Translations under genes and position numbers: made by a program
The notes under the pieces: generated by a model
Databases searched by the model: none
What the model was told of the DNA's origin: nothing
The model's input: only the letters and a program-made list of their open reading frames with translations
In this document: positions 46,749-54,796 of the stretch, in pieces
Position numbering within the stretch: position 1 is the stretch's first letter
Layout: every line of letters begins with the position of its first letter
DNA from: Methylocapsa sp. S129
GTDB lineage: Bacteria > Pseudomonadota > Alphaproteobacteria > Rhizobiales > Beijerinckiaceae
DNA: 64,000 bases
Assembly (NCBI RefSeq): GCF_009765995.1
Contig: NZ_LMUI01000020.1
Location: 258,039-322,038 of the forward strand
Direction of reading: 5' to 3'

Positions 46749-47981
46749 ATGGGAATGAGCATCGACGTTGAACGGCGCTCGGTGTCGCTCGATCCGCGCG
46801 ATCCAGCTTTTTTCAACGATCCTTACCCCGCTTACCACGCCATTCGCGCTACGACGCCGGTATTTTTCTGGGAGCAATATGGGTTCTGGTGCTTCGCCCG
46901 CCACGCGCAAGTATCGGCGCTGCTGCGCGACCGGCGTTTCGGGCGCCAGATTCTTCATCTGACGAGCCGTCAGAAGCTCGGCTGGAGCGAGCCGCCCGCG
47001 CATCTGCGCTCCTTCCTCGATGTGGAGCGCCATTCGCTGCTTGAACTCGAGCCGCCCGAGCACACCCGCTTACGCAATCTCATCAATCGCGCGTTTGTGT
47101 CGCGGCAGGTCGAGCGTCTCGCGCCGCGCATCGAGAGCCTGGCGAATGAGTTGATCGATCGGTTCGAGGCGCGAGGCGCGGTCGATCTGCTCGAACATTT
47201 CGCGACGCCAATCCCGGTGATCGTCATCGCCGAATTGCTGGGCGTGCCCGGCGAGATGTGGGCGCGTCTGCTCGACTGGTCGCATCGGATGGTCGCGATG
47301 TATCAATTTGGCGTGACGCGCGCTGTTGAGGACAGCGCGGTGGCCGCGACGCAGGAGTTCGTCGCGTTTCTGCGCGATTATGTCGAGGCGCGACGCGGCG
47401 CGCGGACCGATGATCTCATCAGCCAGCTCATTTCAGCCGAATCGGAGGCGGGTCGCCTCAGCGAGGAAGAACTGATCGCGACGTGCATTCTCGTGCTGAA
47501 TGCGGGTCATGAGGCGACGGTGCATGGCGTCGGCAATGGCGTGAAGGCGCTATTGGAGGCGCATATCGATCCAAGTCGGGCTTTTGCGACGCCCGCTGCG
47601 AGCGCGGCGATGGTTGAGGAGCTGCTGCGTTTCGATGCGCCGCTTCACTTGTTTACGCGCTACGCGCTGGAGGATATCGACCTTGACGGCGTCGCTCTCA
47701 GGCAGGGCGACAGGATCGGCTTACTGCTGGGGGCCGCCAATCGCGATCCCGAGCGCTTCTCCAATCCAGACCTTATCGACGTTTCCCGGTCGCCCAATCC
47801 GCATGTCGCTTTTGGCGGCGGCATTCATTTTTGCATCGGCGCGCCGCTCGCGCGGCTGGAAATGGAAATTGCGCTGCCCATTTTGTTTCGGCGCCTGCCC
47901 GGGCTCAGGCTGGCGGAGCCTCCGCGCTATCGCGACAGCTATCATTTCCACGGCCTCGCAGCCTTGCCCGTCGCATGGTGA
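46749..47981 (+). CDS. Cytochrome P450
   Basis: The 410-residue bacterial class I P450 has I-helix LNAGHEATVHG near residues 250-260 (AGHEAT in place of AGxDT), the EELLR ExxR motif near 290 and the heme-binding loop FGGGIHFCIGAPLARLE near 357-373 with the Cys ligand. No ferredoxin or reductase gene is beside it, so redox partners must come from elsewhere. The substrate is unknown. It lies 8 bp after thpR. Confidence 0.95.
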   Translation: MGMSIDVERRSVSLDPRDPAFFNDPYPAYHAIRATTPVFFWEQYGFWCFARHAQVSALLRDRRFGRQILHLTSRQKLGWSEPPAHLRSFLDVERHSLLELEPPEHTRLRNLINRAFVSRQVERLAPRIESLANELIDRFEARGAVDLLEHFATPIPVIVIAELLGVPGEMWARLLDWSHRMVAMYQFGVTRAVEDSAVAATQEFVAFLRDYVEARRGARTDDLISQLISAESEAGRLSEEELIATCILVLNAGHEATVHGVGNGVKALLEAHIDPSRAFATPAASAAMVEELLRFDAPLHLFTRYALEDIDLDGVALRQGDRIGLLLGAANRDPERFSNPDLIDVSRSPNPHVAFGGGIHFCIGAPLARLEMEIALPILFRRLPGLRLAEPPRYRDSYHFHGLAALPVAW

Positions 47982-48129
47982 AGGCTGGCTATATCGGGCG
48001 CCCGGAGACGATGGCGCCGCGGTGAGAACCCTAGCGCCTAGCCAAGCTACTCAAGGGAAACGTTGTTCAACGCCTCCGCGGGATGCTATGAACCATGCCA
48101 AAATGTCGCAATCGCTTGGGGGGTCGAGG

Positions 48130-48633
48130 ATGTCCGACGGCGCAGAAAATGAAATATTGGGCAATGGTTCTTCGGTCCCGGCGGGGCTTCCGAAAGTCGG
48201 GGTCTTGGTGAAAACGCCCGACGAAGCTGAAATTGACGGGACCGACGCGGAGCGCAACACCATTTTCGATAGTCTCGTCAAGGTCGAAGGCGAAGTCGCC
48301 GGCCTCGTCGCCTATTCGATCTACAAGCAGAACAAGCGCGCCTGGCTGCAGGATTTCCTTAAGGCGACCGGGCGTCCGCCGAGCGAGGCGGAATCGCGGT
48401 CCTATATCATCGGGGAGAGCACGGAGCGGCGCCTGGCGACTTATCGTCATCTTGCCGCCGCCACGCTCGCGGGGCAGGGACCGGACGCGCCCGCATCGGC
48501 GGGGGGGCGGCGCGCGATGCGCCAGGGGCCCGGTCGGCCGACGTCGTTCTATGTGGTTTGGGCAATCGTTCTGGTCGGGGCGATTGCTTTGCTCGCCTTC
48601 GCCCTGCATGCGGGTCTGGGCGTCGGCAAATAA
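48130..48633 (+). CDS. Hypothetical protein with C-terminal membrane anchor
   Basis: The 167-residue protein has no recognised family. The N-terminal 50 residues are polar, and a soluble helical part follows (GEVAGLVAYSIYKQNKRAWL near residues 54-73). RPPSEAESRSYIIGESTERR and a hydrophobic tail segment (YVVWAIVLVGAIALLAFAL near 140-158) complete it, so it is predicted to be tail-anchored. The ATG at 48130 has GGGGGGTCGAGG before it. It is convergent, with a 6-bp gap, with the ATPase pair at 48640-50208, which may act with it. Confidence 0.75.
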   Translation: MSDGAENEILGNGSSVPAGLPKVGVLVKTPDEAEIDGTDAERNTIFDSLVKVEGEVAGLVAYSIYKQNKRAWLQDFLKATGRPPSEAESRSYIIGESTERRLATYRHLAAATLAGQGPDAPASAGGRRAMRQGPGRPTSFYVVWAIVLVGAIALLAFALHAGLGVGK

Positions 48634-48639
48634 TTTCCG

Positions 48640-49350
48640 TCAAAGGAATTGCGCCGCCTGCATGGACATCTGCAATTCGAACGTTTGAAATTGCGTGAAA
48701 ATTGGCGCGACCCAGGCCCTCAGGCCGGTGCGTGTCACAATCGACATATCGGGCGGCGGCGCCTGCAGGAAACGCGACAGCGAGAAATCGGGCGCGTCGA
48801 AACACGCCCGGCTTGACGCATCGAGCGCGCCGATCGCGAAACGCCGCGACGATGGGAACTGGGCGAGAATATCGGACGCATCGGGGCCGAGCGGCGCGGC
48901 GCCCTTGTTGGTCACGACGACCATGCCCAGTTCCGGCCATTGCGCGGCCAGGGCATGGGAGGCGGCAAGCGAGGCCGAGGTCGCATCCGCGTGGAACAGC
49001 ACAATCGGTTGAACCATCGCTCGCCGCGCTTCATCCATGAAGCCGATCTGGCCCATCGTCTCGATAAACCGGCTGTAGGAGCGGTGCCAGACATCGACAA
49101 TTTTTGGTGTCTCGTCGTGCACGAGCAGCCTGTCGAACATCGCGACCTGGCCTTCGACTTTCGCGGCGTCGACGATCGTCACCGCCTGCGGGAAACGCGC
49201 GCCATAATCGGGCTCGTGCGGATCGGTGTCGAACCCGGCAAAACCTCTGCCGTTGAAGAGGAGATATTCGGTCAGCAGGCGCGCGGTCGTGGTCGCGCCT
49301 GTCCGCTTATGGGGTGAGCAGCAAATATAGACCCTGGTCCTTTGCTCCAT
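48640..49350 (-). CDS. ParA/MinD-like ATPase homologue with degenerate P-loop
   Basis: The 236-residue protein has the layout of a ParA/MinD/CobQ-type NTPase. The Walker A position reads SPHKRTGATTTARLL (residues 12-26): the signature lysine (KRTG) and the serine/threonine run remain, but the GKT lysine is replaced by Ala. Switch I reads GFDTDPHEPDYGARF near residues 39-53. It is therefore unlikely to hydrolyse ATP normally. It lies 18 bp downstream of a canonical ParA-like gene, suggesting the two proteins form a heteromer. Confidence 0.7.
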   Translation of the reverse strand: MEQRTRVYICCSPHKRTGATTTARLLTEYLLFNGRGFAGFDTDPHEPDYGARFPQAVTIVDAAKVEGQVAMFDRLLVHDETPKIVDVWHRSYSRFIETMGQIGFMDEARRAMVQPIVLFHADATSASLAASHALAAQWPELGMVVVTNKGAAPLGPDASDILAQFPSSRRFAIGALDASSRACFDAPDFSLSRFLQAPPPDMSIVTRTGLRAWVAPIFTQFQTFELQMSMQAAQFL

Positions 49351-49368
49351 CGCCGGGTCGCCGCATGT

Positions 49369-50208
49369 TTATTTCTTCGGCGAAGCGCCCGCGATGAGAT
49401 CGAGCAACCCGATCTCTTCGAATTCCTCGGCGATCTTGCCCTGCCATGTCCGGACGTAGCCGCGCAGGACGAAGGAATGCGCCGCTTGCCGGCCATCGCC
49501 CGTCTTATTGGCGACAAATTGCGAAAAGGGCGACCCCGCGATCTCGACCTGCTCATAGGCCATCTCGCTCAGTTTGGGGATCGTCAATTCGCCGGCGCTG
49601 CGCGTCTTGGAAAAATAATTCTGATAGGTCGCGGGATCCCATTCAAAAAACGTCGAGTCGTTGACGTGATTCTTGACGAGGAAATAATGCGCATTCGAGA
49701 CGAACGGCGCGGTTTCGGCGATCTCGTCCAGCGAAGCGATCGAAGGGCCGAGCACGTGAAACAGAATGAAGGTGAATTGCCCCTCGCGCACCGCATCGAA
49801 GAAGCCGACGTCGCGTAGGGCTCTCAATGTTCGGGCCAGGGAGCCGGCGCGCGTGTCGATGATCGAGACTTTGACCTGCGCCGTGTTCAATGTGTCGATG
49901 ATTCTCATTTGGTCGGACGTTGAATCAATGTCGACGACTTCAGTCATGTCGCCATGGAAGCGCTTCAACGTGCCGCGCGGACTTTCCGTGTCGAAAGCGC
50001 GCGTCATAATGTTCTTTCCCGTGAGATAGTCGGCAAGAGCGCGCGCGACGGTCGTCTTTCCGACCCCGCCCTTATCCGCGCCGACGAGAATGACCGCTGG
50101 CTTCATAGCTTTGCTTGCTCCCACACGAGTTTCGGCAATCGGTTGCTTTGCGGTCGATGACTGGACGCTTCGCACCGCTGATTTTGAATCGCTTGGACGA
50201 CGGGCCAT
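49369..50208 (-). CDS. ParA/MinD-like ATPase
   Basis: This is a 279-residue deviant Walker A ATPase. GADKGGVGKTTVARALADYL lies near residues 43-62, the DTE switch I segment is RAFDTESPRGTLKRFHGD, and SIIDTRAGS near 115 stands for Walker B. An N-terminal tail of 34 residues precedes MKPAVILVG, and that methionine (50106) is an alternative start. No ParB or MinE partner is adjacent, and it is upstream of a degenerate paralogue. A positioning or regulatory role is likely but not specified. Confidence 0.82.
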   Translation of the reverse strand: MARRPSDSKSAVRSVQSSTAKQPIAETRVGASKAMKPAVILVGADKGGVGKTTVARALADYLTGKNIMTRAFDTESPRGTLKRFHGDMTEVVDIDSTSDQMRIIDTLNTAQVKVSIIDTRAGSLARTLRALRDVGFFDAVREGQFTFILFHVLGPSIASLDEIAETAPFVSNAHYFLVKNHVNDSTFFEWDPATYQNYFSKTRSAGELTIPKLSEMAYEQVEIAGSPFSQFVANKTGDGRQAAHSFVLRGYVRTWQGKIAEEFEEIGLLDLIAGASPKK

Positions 50209-50398
50209 TTCATATCCCTACCACCGAAATCCACGAGATGGGGATCGGTAAACTATGTGAGAATGAGAAGACGAGGTTAAGGCGCCAAAAATCTGAATCG
50301 AGGATCCATTGAGAACTCAATCTCAAGGGGCGACATTGACATGACTTTTGTTCTTTGGCCACCCTCGCCTGGCGGCGCCTTCATGCGTCGGCGGACGA

Positions 50399-51490
50399 TC
50401 ATCGCACGATCGTCAGACGCTTGGCGGCGCGGGTCAGGCCCGTATAGAGCCAGCGATTGCGATGCTCGCCAAATGCATAACTTTCGTCGAACAGCATCAC
50501 ATCGTCCCATTGCGACCCCTGCGCCTTATGGACGGTGAGCGCGTAGCCGAAATCGAACTCGTCGGATTCGCGACGCTGAGGAAAGGGAATTTCCGCCTCG
50601 CCGCCCTCGAAGAATTGCCGGAGCACGGCGACCTTGGCGCTTGCGCGGCCCGTATCGTCCTCCGGCTTCAGATTCATCCGCACAAAGTCCTTACGCATCG
50701 CCTGCAATGTGTCGACTCGCCACAGACCGCCGTTGATCAGCCCCTTGGTCCGGTCGTTGCGCAGGCAGACCAGCCGGTCGCCGGCGACGGGCAGCGGTTC
50801 CTTGATCCCCAGGAGATCGCGAATGCGGCCGTTATAGAGGCGCCGCGTCCGGTTCAGGCCGACCAGAACCTGATCGACGCCAAGGACGGCGCCGGGTTCA
50901 ATCTCGTTGCGCCGGATCACGCGGCTCTCGCCATATTGGCCATAGGCGAGGTTGCCGCCGCCGCGCACCTCAGCCGAAAGGCGAATGATCGGATCGTCCT
51001 GCGCCTGCCGATGGATTTCGGTGAGCATGATGTCGGGCTCGACCTCGGTGAAGAAGCCGCCGCCCTTGACCGGGGGCAATTGCGCGGGATCGCCAAGCAC
51101 CAGAATCGGTTTGCCAAAAGACAGGAGGTCGCGGCCAAGCTCCGCATCGACCATCGAGCATTCGTCGATGACGATCAGGCCGGCGCGCGAGGCCGGCCCG
51201 TCGTGGTTGAGCTTGAATTTCGGCGCGCCGTCGTCGTCTTCGCTGGCGCGATAGATCAGCGCGTGGATGGTGGTGGCGCCGACGCAGCCCTTCGAGCGCA
51301 TCACCAAGGCCGCCTTGCCGGTGAAGGCCGCGAACACCGCCTCGCCTTGGGCGCCTTGCGCGATGTGGCGCGCCAGCGTCGTCTTGCCGACGCCGGCATA
51401 ACCGAACAGCCGGAACACCTGCGGCTCGCCGGCGCGTAGCCATTGGCCGACACGGTCGAGGGCCGATTGCTGCTCGCGCGACCAGTCCAT
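50399..51490 (-). CDS. RecD-like (SF1B) ATP-dependent DNA helicase
   Basis: The 363-residue helicase of the RecD/Dda type has Walker A FGYAGVGKTTLARHI near residues 29-43, Walker B IVIDECSMVDAELG near 104-117 and motif III VLGDPAQLPPV near 130-140. The C-terminal UvrD_C_2 segment is YALTVHKAQGSQWDDVMLFDE near 315-335, and motif VI is WLYTGLTRAAKRL. It is much shorter than RecD2 and lacks its N-terminal domain. It stands alone and faces away from the hsp20 gene. Confidence 0.92.
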   Translation of the reverse strand: MDWSREQQSALDRVGQWLRAGEPQVFRLFGYAGVGKTTLARHIAQGAQGEAVFAAFTGKAALVMRSKGCVGATTIHALIYRASEDDDGAPKFKLNHDGPASRAGLIVIDECSMVDAELGRDLLSFGKPILVLGDPAQLPPVKGGGFFTEVEPDIMLTEIHRQAQDDPIIRLSAEVRGGGNLAYGQYGESRVIRRNEIEPGAVLGVDQVLVGLNRTRRLYNGRIRDLLGIKEPLPVAGDRLVCLRNDRTKGLINGGLWRVDTLQAMRKDFVRMNLKPEDDTGRASAKVAVLRQFFEGGEAEIPFPQRRESDEFDFGYALTVHKAQGSQWDDVMLFDESYAFGEHRNRWLYTGLTRAAKRLTIVR

Positions 51491-51630
51491 GAGTTTCCTT
51501 GCGTGAGAATCGATCTGGCCGCCGATCCGGGGCCTTGGTCGGTAAAGAATTGGTTTATGTTTTTCGTGTAATTTAGCAACCTGAACGATTGCATCGAAGC
51601 TTGTCTCGCCTGGACCCGGTCGAACCAGGG

Positions 51631-51661
51631 CTTGAACCCTCTGGCGGCATGGCCATATTAG
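51631..51661 (+). promoter_or_regulatory. Candidate RpoH (heat-shock sigma) promoter for hsp20
   Basis: CTTG at 51631-51634, a 17-bp spacer and GCCATATTAG at 51652-51661 fit the alphaproteobacterial RpoH pattern CTTG-N17-CYTATNTNNG at most conserved positions. It lies about 100 bp before the hsp20 start. Confidence 0.5.
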
Positions 51662-51762
51662 CCTCGTCCGGAGCGCTCCTGGAGCGAAGGCCGGGGACTA
51701 AAGCGGGCGAGGCGCTTCAAATACGAAGGCTTTGCCGGTGAAGCGCCGAAAGGGCTTCGAAC

Positions 51763-52191
51763 ATGGTGCGCGTGGCTGCATTGAGCTCTCCGTTTCTGCT
51801 CGGCTTCGACGAGATCGAGCGTGCGCTCGATAAAGTGTCGAAGGCGGCGTCCGACGGCTATCCTCCTTATAATATTGAGAGAATCGCGCGTTCGGGGCCA
51901 GCGCCGGAGATGCTGCGCATTACCTTGGCTGTGGCCGGCTTCGGTCAGGATCAGATCGAGGTGACCCAAGAGGAGAACCAACTTCTCATCCGCGGGCGCC
52001 AGCAGGAAGACAAGACGCGCTGTTATCTGCATCGGGGCATCGCCGCGCGGCAGTTTCAGCGAAGCTTTCTGCTTGCCGAGGGTATGGAAGTGCTTGGCGC
52101 CGAACTTGCCAACGGGCTGTTGTCAATCGATTTGGCGCGACCGCAGCCCGATAGAGTTGTGAAGAGAATCAATGTGTTAGCGCGAGACTAA
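51763..52191 (+). CDS. Small heat-shock protein Hsp20 (IbpA-like)
   Basis: The 142-residue alpha-crystallin-domain chaperone has YPPYNIER near residues 33-40, the crystallin strands LRITLAVAGFGQDQIEV near 51-67, NQLLIRGRQQEDK near 72 and the FQRSFLLAEGMEV segment near 98-110. ANGLLSIDLAR is the A-x-x-x-G-x-L motif. The C-terminal part ends VVKRINV, an I-x-V type element. It is followed by a DUF1150 gene, a pairing common in alphaproteobacteria. Confidence 0.94.
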   Translation: MVRVAALSSPFLLGFDEIERALDKVSKAASDGYPPYNIERIARSGPAPEMLRITLAVAGFGQDQIEVTQEENQLLIRGRQQEDKTRCYLHRGIAARQFQRSFLLAEGMEVLGAELANGLLSIDLARPQPDRVVKRINVLARD

Positions 52192-52246
52192 TCGTTCGCG
52201 CGGGTTGGCGGGTCCTGTTTGGACCGCTTGATGAGGAGTAAGAACA

Positions 52247-52507
52247 ATGAACAACCAGACCAATGATCGTCCGGCTTTGACGCCCCAGGAATTCGCCCAT
52301 CTGGGCGGCGGCGCGTTGGCCTATGTCAAGACGATTCGCTCGGAAGACGCGCAGCGTCTGTTTCCGCAGGCGCCCGCTATTCGCCCCGGCCTGGAGCTTT
52401 ACGCGCTGCTCGGCGCGGATGGAACGCCGATCATGCTGACCGATTCCAAGGACGCGGCGATCGCCAACGCGTGGGAAAACCAGTTGCAGACGGTGAGCCT
52501 GCACTGA
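52247..52507 (+). CDS. DUF1150 family protein
   Basis: The 86-residue protein matches DUF1150: PQEFAHLGGGALAYVKTIRS near residues 14-33, PGLELYALLGADGTPIMLTD near 48-67 and AWENQLQTVSLH at the end. Its function is unknown, but it regularly follows hsp20 genes in this class. It lies 55 bp after hsp20 with GAGGAGTAAGAAC before the ATG. Confidence 0.92.
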   Translation: MNNQTNDRPALTPQEFAHLGGGALAYVKTIRSEDAQRLFPQAPAIRPGLELYALLGADGTPIMLTDSKDAAIANAWENQLQTVSLH

Positions 52508-52518
52508 TCGGCCTCTTG

Positions 52519-52570
52519 CCCTTCTCCCGAGAATCGGGAGAAGGTGGCCCGACAAAGTCGGGTGGGATGA
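52519..52570. repeat. REP-like element with two hairpins
   Basis: CCTTCTCCCGA and TCGGGAGAAGG form an 11-bp stem with loop GAA (52520-52544). CCCGAC-AAA-GTCGGG follows (52548-52562), then GGGATGAAGG. The arrangement of two hairpins followed by GATGAgG is the same as in the element at 36479. It may also stop transcription before thyA. Confidence 0.75.
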
Positions 52571-52723
52571 AGGCGGTCCGTCACGGCGCGGATTTGCCCG
52601 ATTTGCGCGTTTCCCGAAAATTGCCAGCTCTGGACGTCGATCCGGCTTTCCGCGCCGCCTTCGCCTGTTTCTTGGCGGAGGGCCGGCGCGGCGTCGTTTC
52701 GCCGCCCTGACGGGACTTGCCAT

Positions 52724-53515
52724 ATGCGCGCCTATCTCGATCTTCTGGATGAAGCGCTCAATACCGGCGCCGCGAAGGGCGACCGGACGGGCACGGGCGT
52801 CAAATCCTTGTTTGGTCGGCAAATCCGCTTCGACCTCAACGAAGGCTTTCCGCTTGTCACCACCAAGCGGCTGCATCTCAAATCGATCGTCCACGAACTG
52901 ATCTGGTTCCTGAAGGGCGACACCAATGTCGCCTATCTCCAGGCCAATGGCGTGCGTATCTGGGACGAATGGGCGGACGAAAAGGGCGAGCTTGGCCCGA
53001 TCTATGGCCAGCAATGGCGCGCCTGGGAGGGTGCGGACGGCCGCGTTCATGATCAGATCGCCTGGCTCCTTAAAGAGATCAAGCGCAATCCCAATTCGCG
53101 CCGCCTCATAGTCTCGGCCTGGAACGTGGGCGACATCGACCGGATGAAGCTGGCGCCCTGCCATTGCCTGTTCCAGTTTTACGTCGCTAATGGTCGGCTT
53201 TCCTGCCAGCTCTATCAGCGCTCGGCCGATCTCTTTCTCGGCGTGCCGTTCAATATTGCGAGTTATGCGCTGCTGACCCATCTGATCGCGCAAGAGACCG
53301 GCCTCGGCGTCGGCGATTTCGTGCATACGCTCGGCGACGCGCATCTCTATCTCAACCATATCGATCAGGCGCGCGAGCAATTGACGCGAACGCCGAAGGC
53401 GCTGCCGCGGCTGAAGCTCAACCCTTCAGCGTCCCTGTTCGATGTGAAATACGAGGACATCGCCTTTGAAGGCTATGATGCGTGGCCGGCGATCAAGGCG
53501 CCGATAGCGGTATGA
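52724..53515 (+). CDS. thyA: Thymidylate synthase ThyA
   Basis: This 263-residue enzyme methylates dUMP using methylenetetrahydrofolate. Motifs are [12 protein letters not shown] near residues 20-31, [10 protein letters not shown] near 60, the catalytic-Cys segment [12 protein letters not shown] near 143-154, [20 protein letters not shown] near 165-184 and DAHLYLNH near 205. It overlaps folA by four bases (ATGA), so the dihydrofolate it makes is recycled by the next gene product. Confidence 0.98.
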   Translation: MRAYLDLLDEALNTGAAKGDRTGTGVKSLFGRQIRFDLNEGFPLVTTKRLHLKSIVHELIWFLKGDTNVAYLQANGVRIWDEWADEKGELGPIYGQQWRAWEGADGRVHDQIAWLLKEIKRNPNSRRLIVSAWNVGDIDRMKLAPCHCLFQFYVANGRLSCQLYQRSADLFLGVPFNIASYALLTHLIAQETGLGVGDFVHTLGDAHLYLNHIDQAREQLTRTPKALPRLKLNPSASLFDVKYEDIAFEGYDAWPAIKAPIAV

Positions 53516-54030
53516 GCCGGGCCGCGATCGCCCTTGTCGCTGCCGTTGCGCGCAATGGCGTGATCGGCGCCGACAATCGATTGATCTGGAAACTCTCGAC
53601 CGACATGAAGCGGTTCCGCGCGCTCACCTGGGGCAAGCCGTTCGTCACAGGCCGCAAGAATTTCGAGTCCATCGGGCGGCTGTTGCCGGGGCGGGAGACG
53701 ATCATCGTGACGCGCGACGGCGGCTTTGACCTGCCTGGCGCGCGCGTGGCGCATGATATCGAAGCGGCGTTGTCGCTGGCCGAAGAGATCGCTCGCGAGA
53801 TGAGCGTGGATGAAATTATCATAGCGGGCGGCGGCGAAATTTATCGCCAGACGATCGATCGCGCCGATCGGCTCTTCATCACCGAAGTCGACCTCGCCCC
53901 GCAAGGCGACGTGCATTTCCCCACGATTGATCCGGCGCGTTGGCGCGAAGTCAAACGGGAGCGTGGCGCGCGAGGGGAGCGTGATGAGGCTGAGTTCACG
54001 TATGTTGATTATGTGAGACGCGAGCCATAG
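53512..54030 (+). CDS. folA: Dihydrofolate reductase
   Basis: The 172-residue NADPH-dependent reductase starts [22 protein letters not shown], with the catalytic acid in [16 protein letters not shown] near residues 24-39 (Asp of the STD segment). [21 protein letters not shown] near 41-61 and the NADPH-binding [11 protein letters not shown] near 103-113 follow. The ATGA overlap with thyA fixes the start at 53512. Confidence 0.97.
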   Translation: MSRAAIALVAAVARNGVIGADNRLIWKLSTDMKRFRALTWGKPFVTGRKNFESIGRLLPGRETIIVTRDGGFDLPGARVAHDIEAALSLAEEIAREMSVDEIIIAGGGEIYRQTIDRADRLFITEVDLAPQGDVHFPTIDPARWREVKRERGARGERDEAEFTYVDYVRREP

Positions 54031-54136
54031 TGCTGGCAACCGCTGCGACGGCGGGGTCGAGGCGGTCCCGCTCTTCTTCACAGGACTTGCCCACAAAGAG
54101 GCTTGTTTCTATGTAGCTTATGGACTACAGATTCGT

Positions 54137-54431
54137 GTGATCGAAATCCGCGAAACAGCGACGTTCTCTGATTGGATGCGCAAGTTGCGCGACTCTGACC
54201 CGCGCTCGGATCGCAGCCCGTGTCCGCAGGCTTGCCTTTGGCAATGCAGGCGACTCAAGGCCAGTGGGTGAAGGCGTGTCGGAATTGCGCATTCATCACG
54301 GCCCAGGATACCGAGTCTATTTCGTAAGGCGCGGCGAGATGCTGATCATTCTGCTATGCGGCGGCGACAAGAACTCGCAGGTCCGAGATATCGCCGCGGC
54401 GAAGCGGTTGGCGACAGAGTTGAAGGAATGA
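54137..54431 (+). pseudogene. RelE/HigB-type toxin, frameshifted
   Basis: A GTG at 54137 opens IEIRETATFSDWMRKLRDSD. After a one-base shift near 54199-54206 the frame continues as ARIAARVRRLAFGN, then VSELRIHHGPGYRVYFVRRG, then MLIILLCGGDKNSQVRDI and ends KRLATELKE. Joined, this is a complete toxin of the 'addiction module killer protein' (RelE/ParE superfamily) class. As written, the first frame stops soon after the break. The stop overlaps the antitoxin start as ATGA. It is either a real inactivation or a sequencing error. Confidence 0.82.
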
Positions 54432-54733
54432 AGATGGTTGTCCGCACCCGCCCTTTTGATCCCGCAGAATACCTCGATGATGACAAGGCCATCGCCGCCT
54501 ATATGAGCGAAGCTTTGGCGACAGGCGACGTTTCCTTCATCGCCGATGCGCTGGGCATTGTCGCGCGGGCGAAGGGGATGAGCCAGATCGCCAGCGAAAC
54601 CAATCTTTCGCGCGAGAGTCTCTATCGCGCATTGAGTTCCGAGGGGAATCCGGAATTCGCCACGGTCATCGGCGTTATGAAAGCGCTGGGGCTGCGGTTG
54701 ACGGCAAGCCCTATAGGCAACGCGAATCCGTGA
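54428..54733 (+). CDS. HigA-type antitoxin (addiction module antidote)
   Basis: The 101-residue DNA-binding antitoxin of the HTH type has FDPAEYLDDDKAIAAYMSEA near residues 10-29, LGIVARAKGMSQIASETNLS near 45-64 and RESLYRALSSEGNPEF near 65-80 as the helix-turn-helix. The start at 54428 overlaps the toxin stop. The antitoxin frame is intact although its toxin is broken. Confidence 0.88.
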   Translation: MKMVVRTRPFDPAEYLDDDKAIAAYMSEALATGDVSFIADALGIVARAKGMSQIASETNLSRESLYRALSSEGNPEFATVIGVMKALGLRLTASPIGNANP

Positions 54734-54796
54734 TCGACTCGACGCCGTCACTGAACACTCCGCTCCTAATGACGATCGGACGATTGTAAGTGGCCC

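Noticed and set aside
51662-51762. ROSE-type RNA thermometer in the hsp20 leader
   Set aside because: No UUGCU-type anti-Shine-Dalgarno segment opposite the ribosome site could be recognised.
52567-52710. 47-codon plus-strand frame after DUF1150
   Set aside because: Its start codon lies inside the REP element and there is no ribosome site or recognised homologue.
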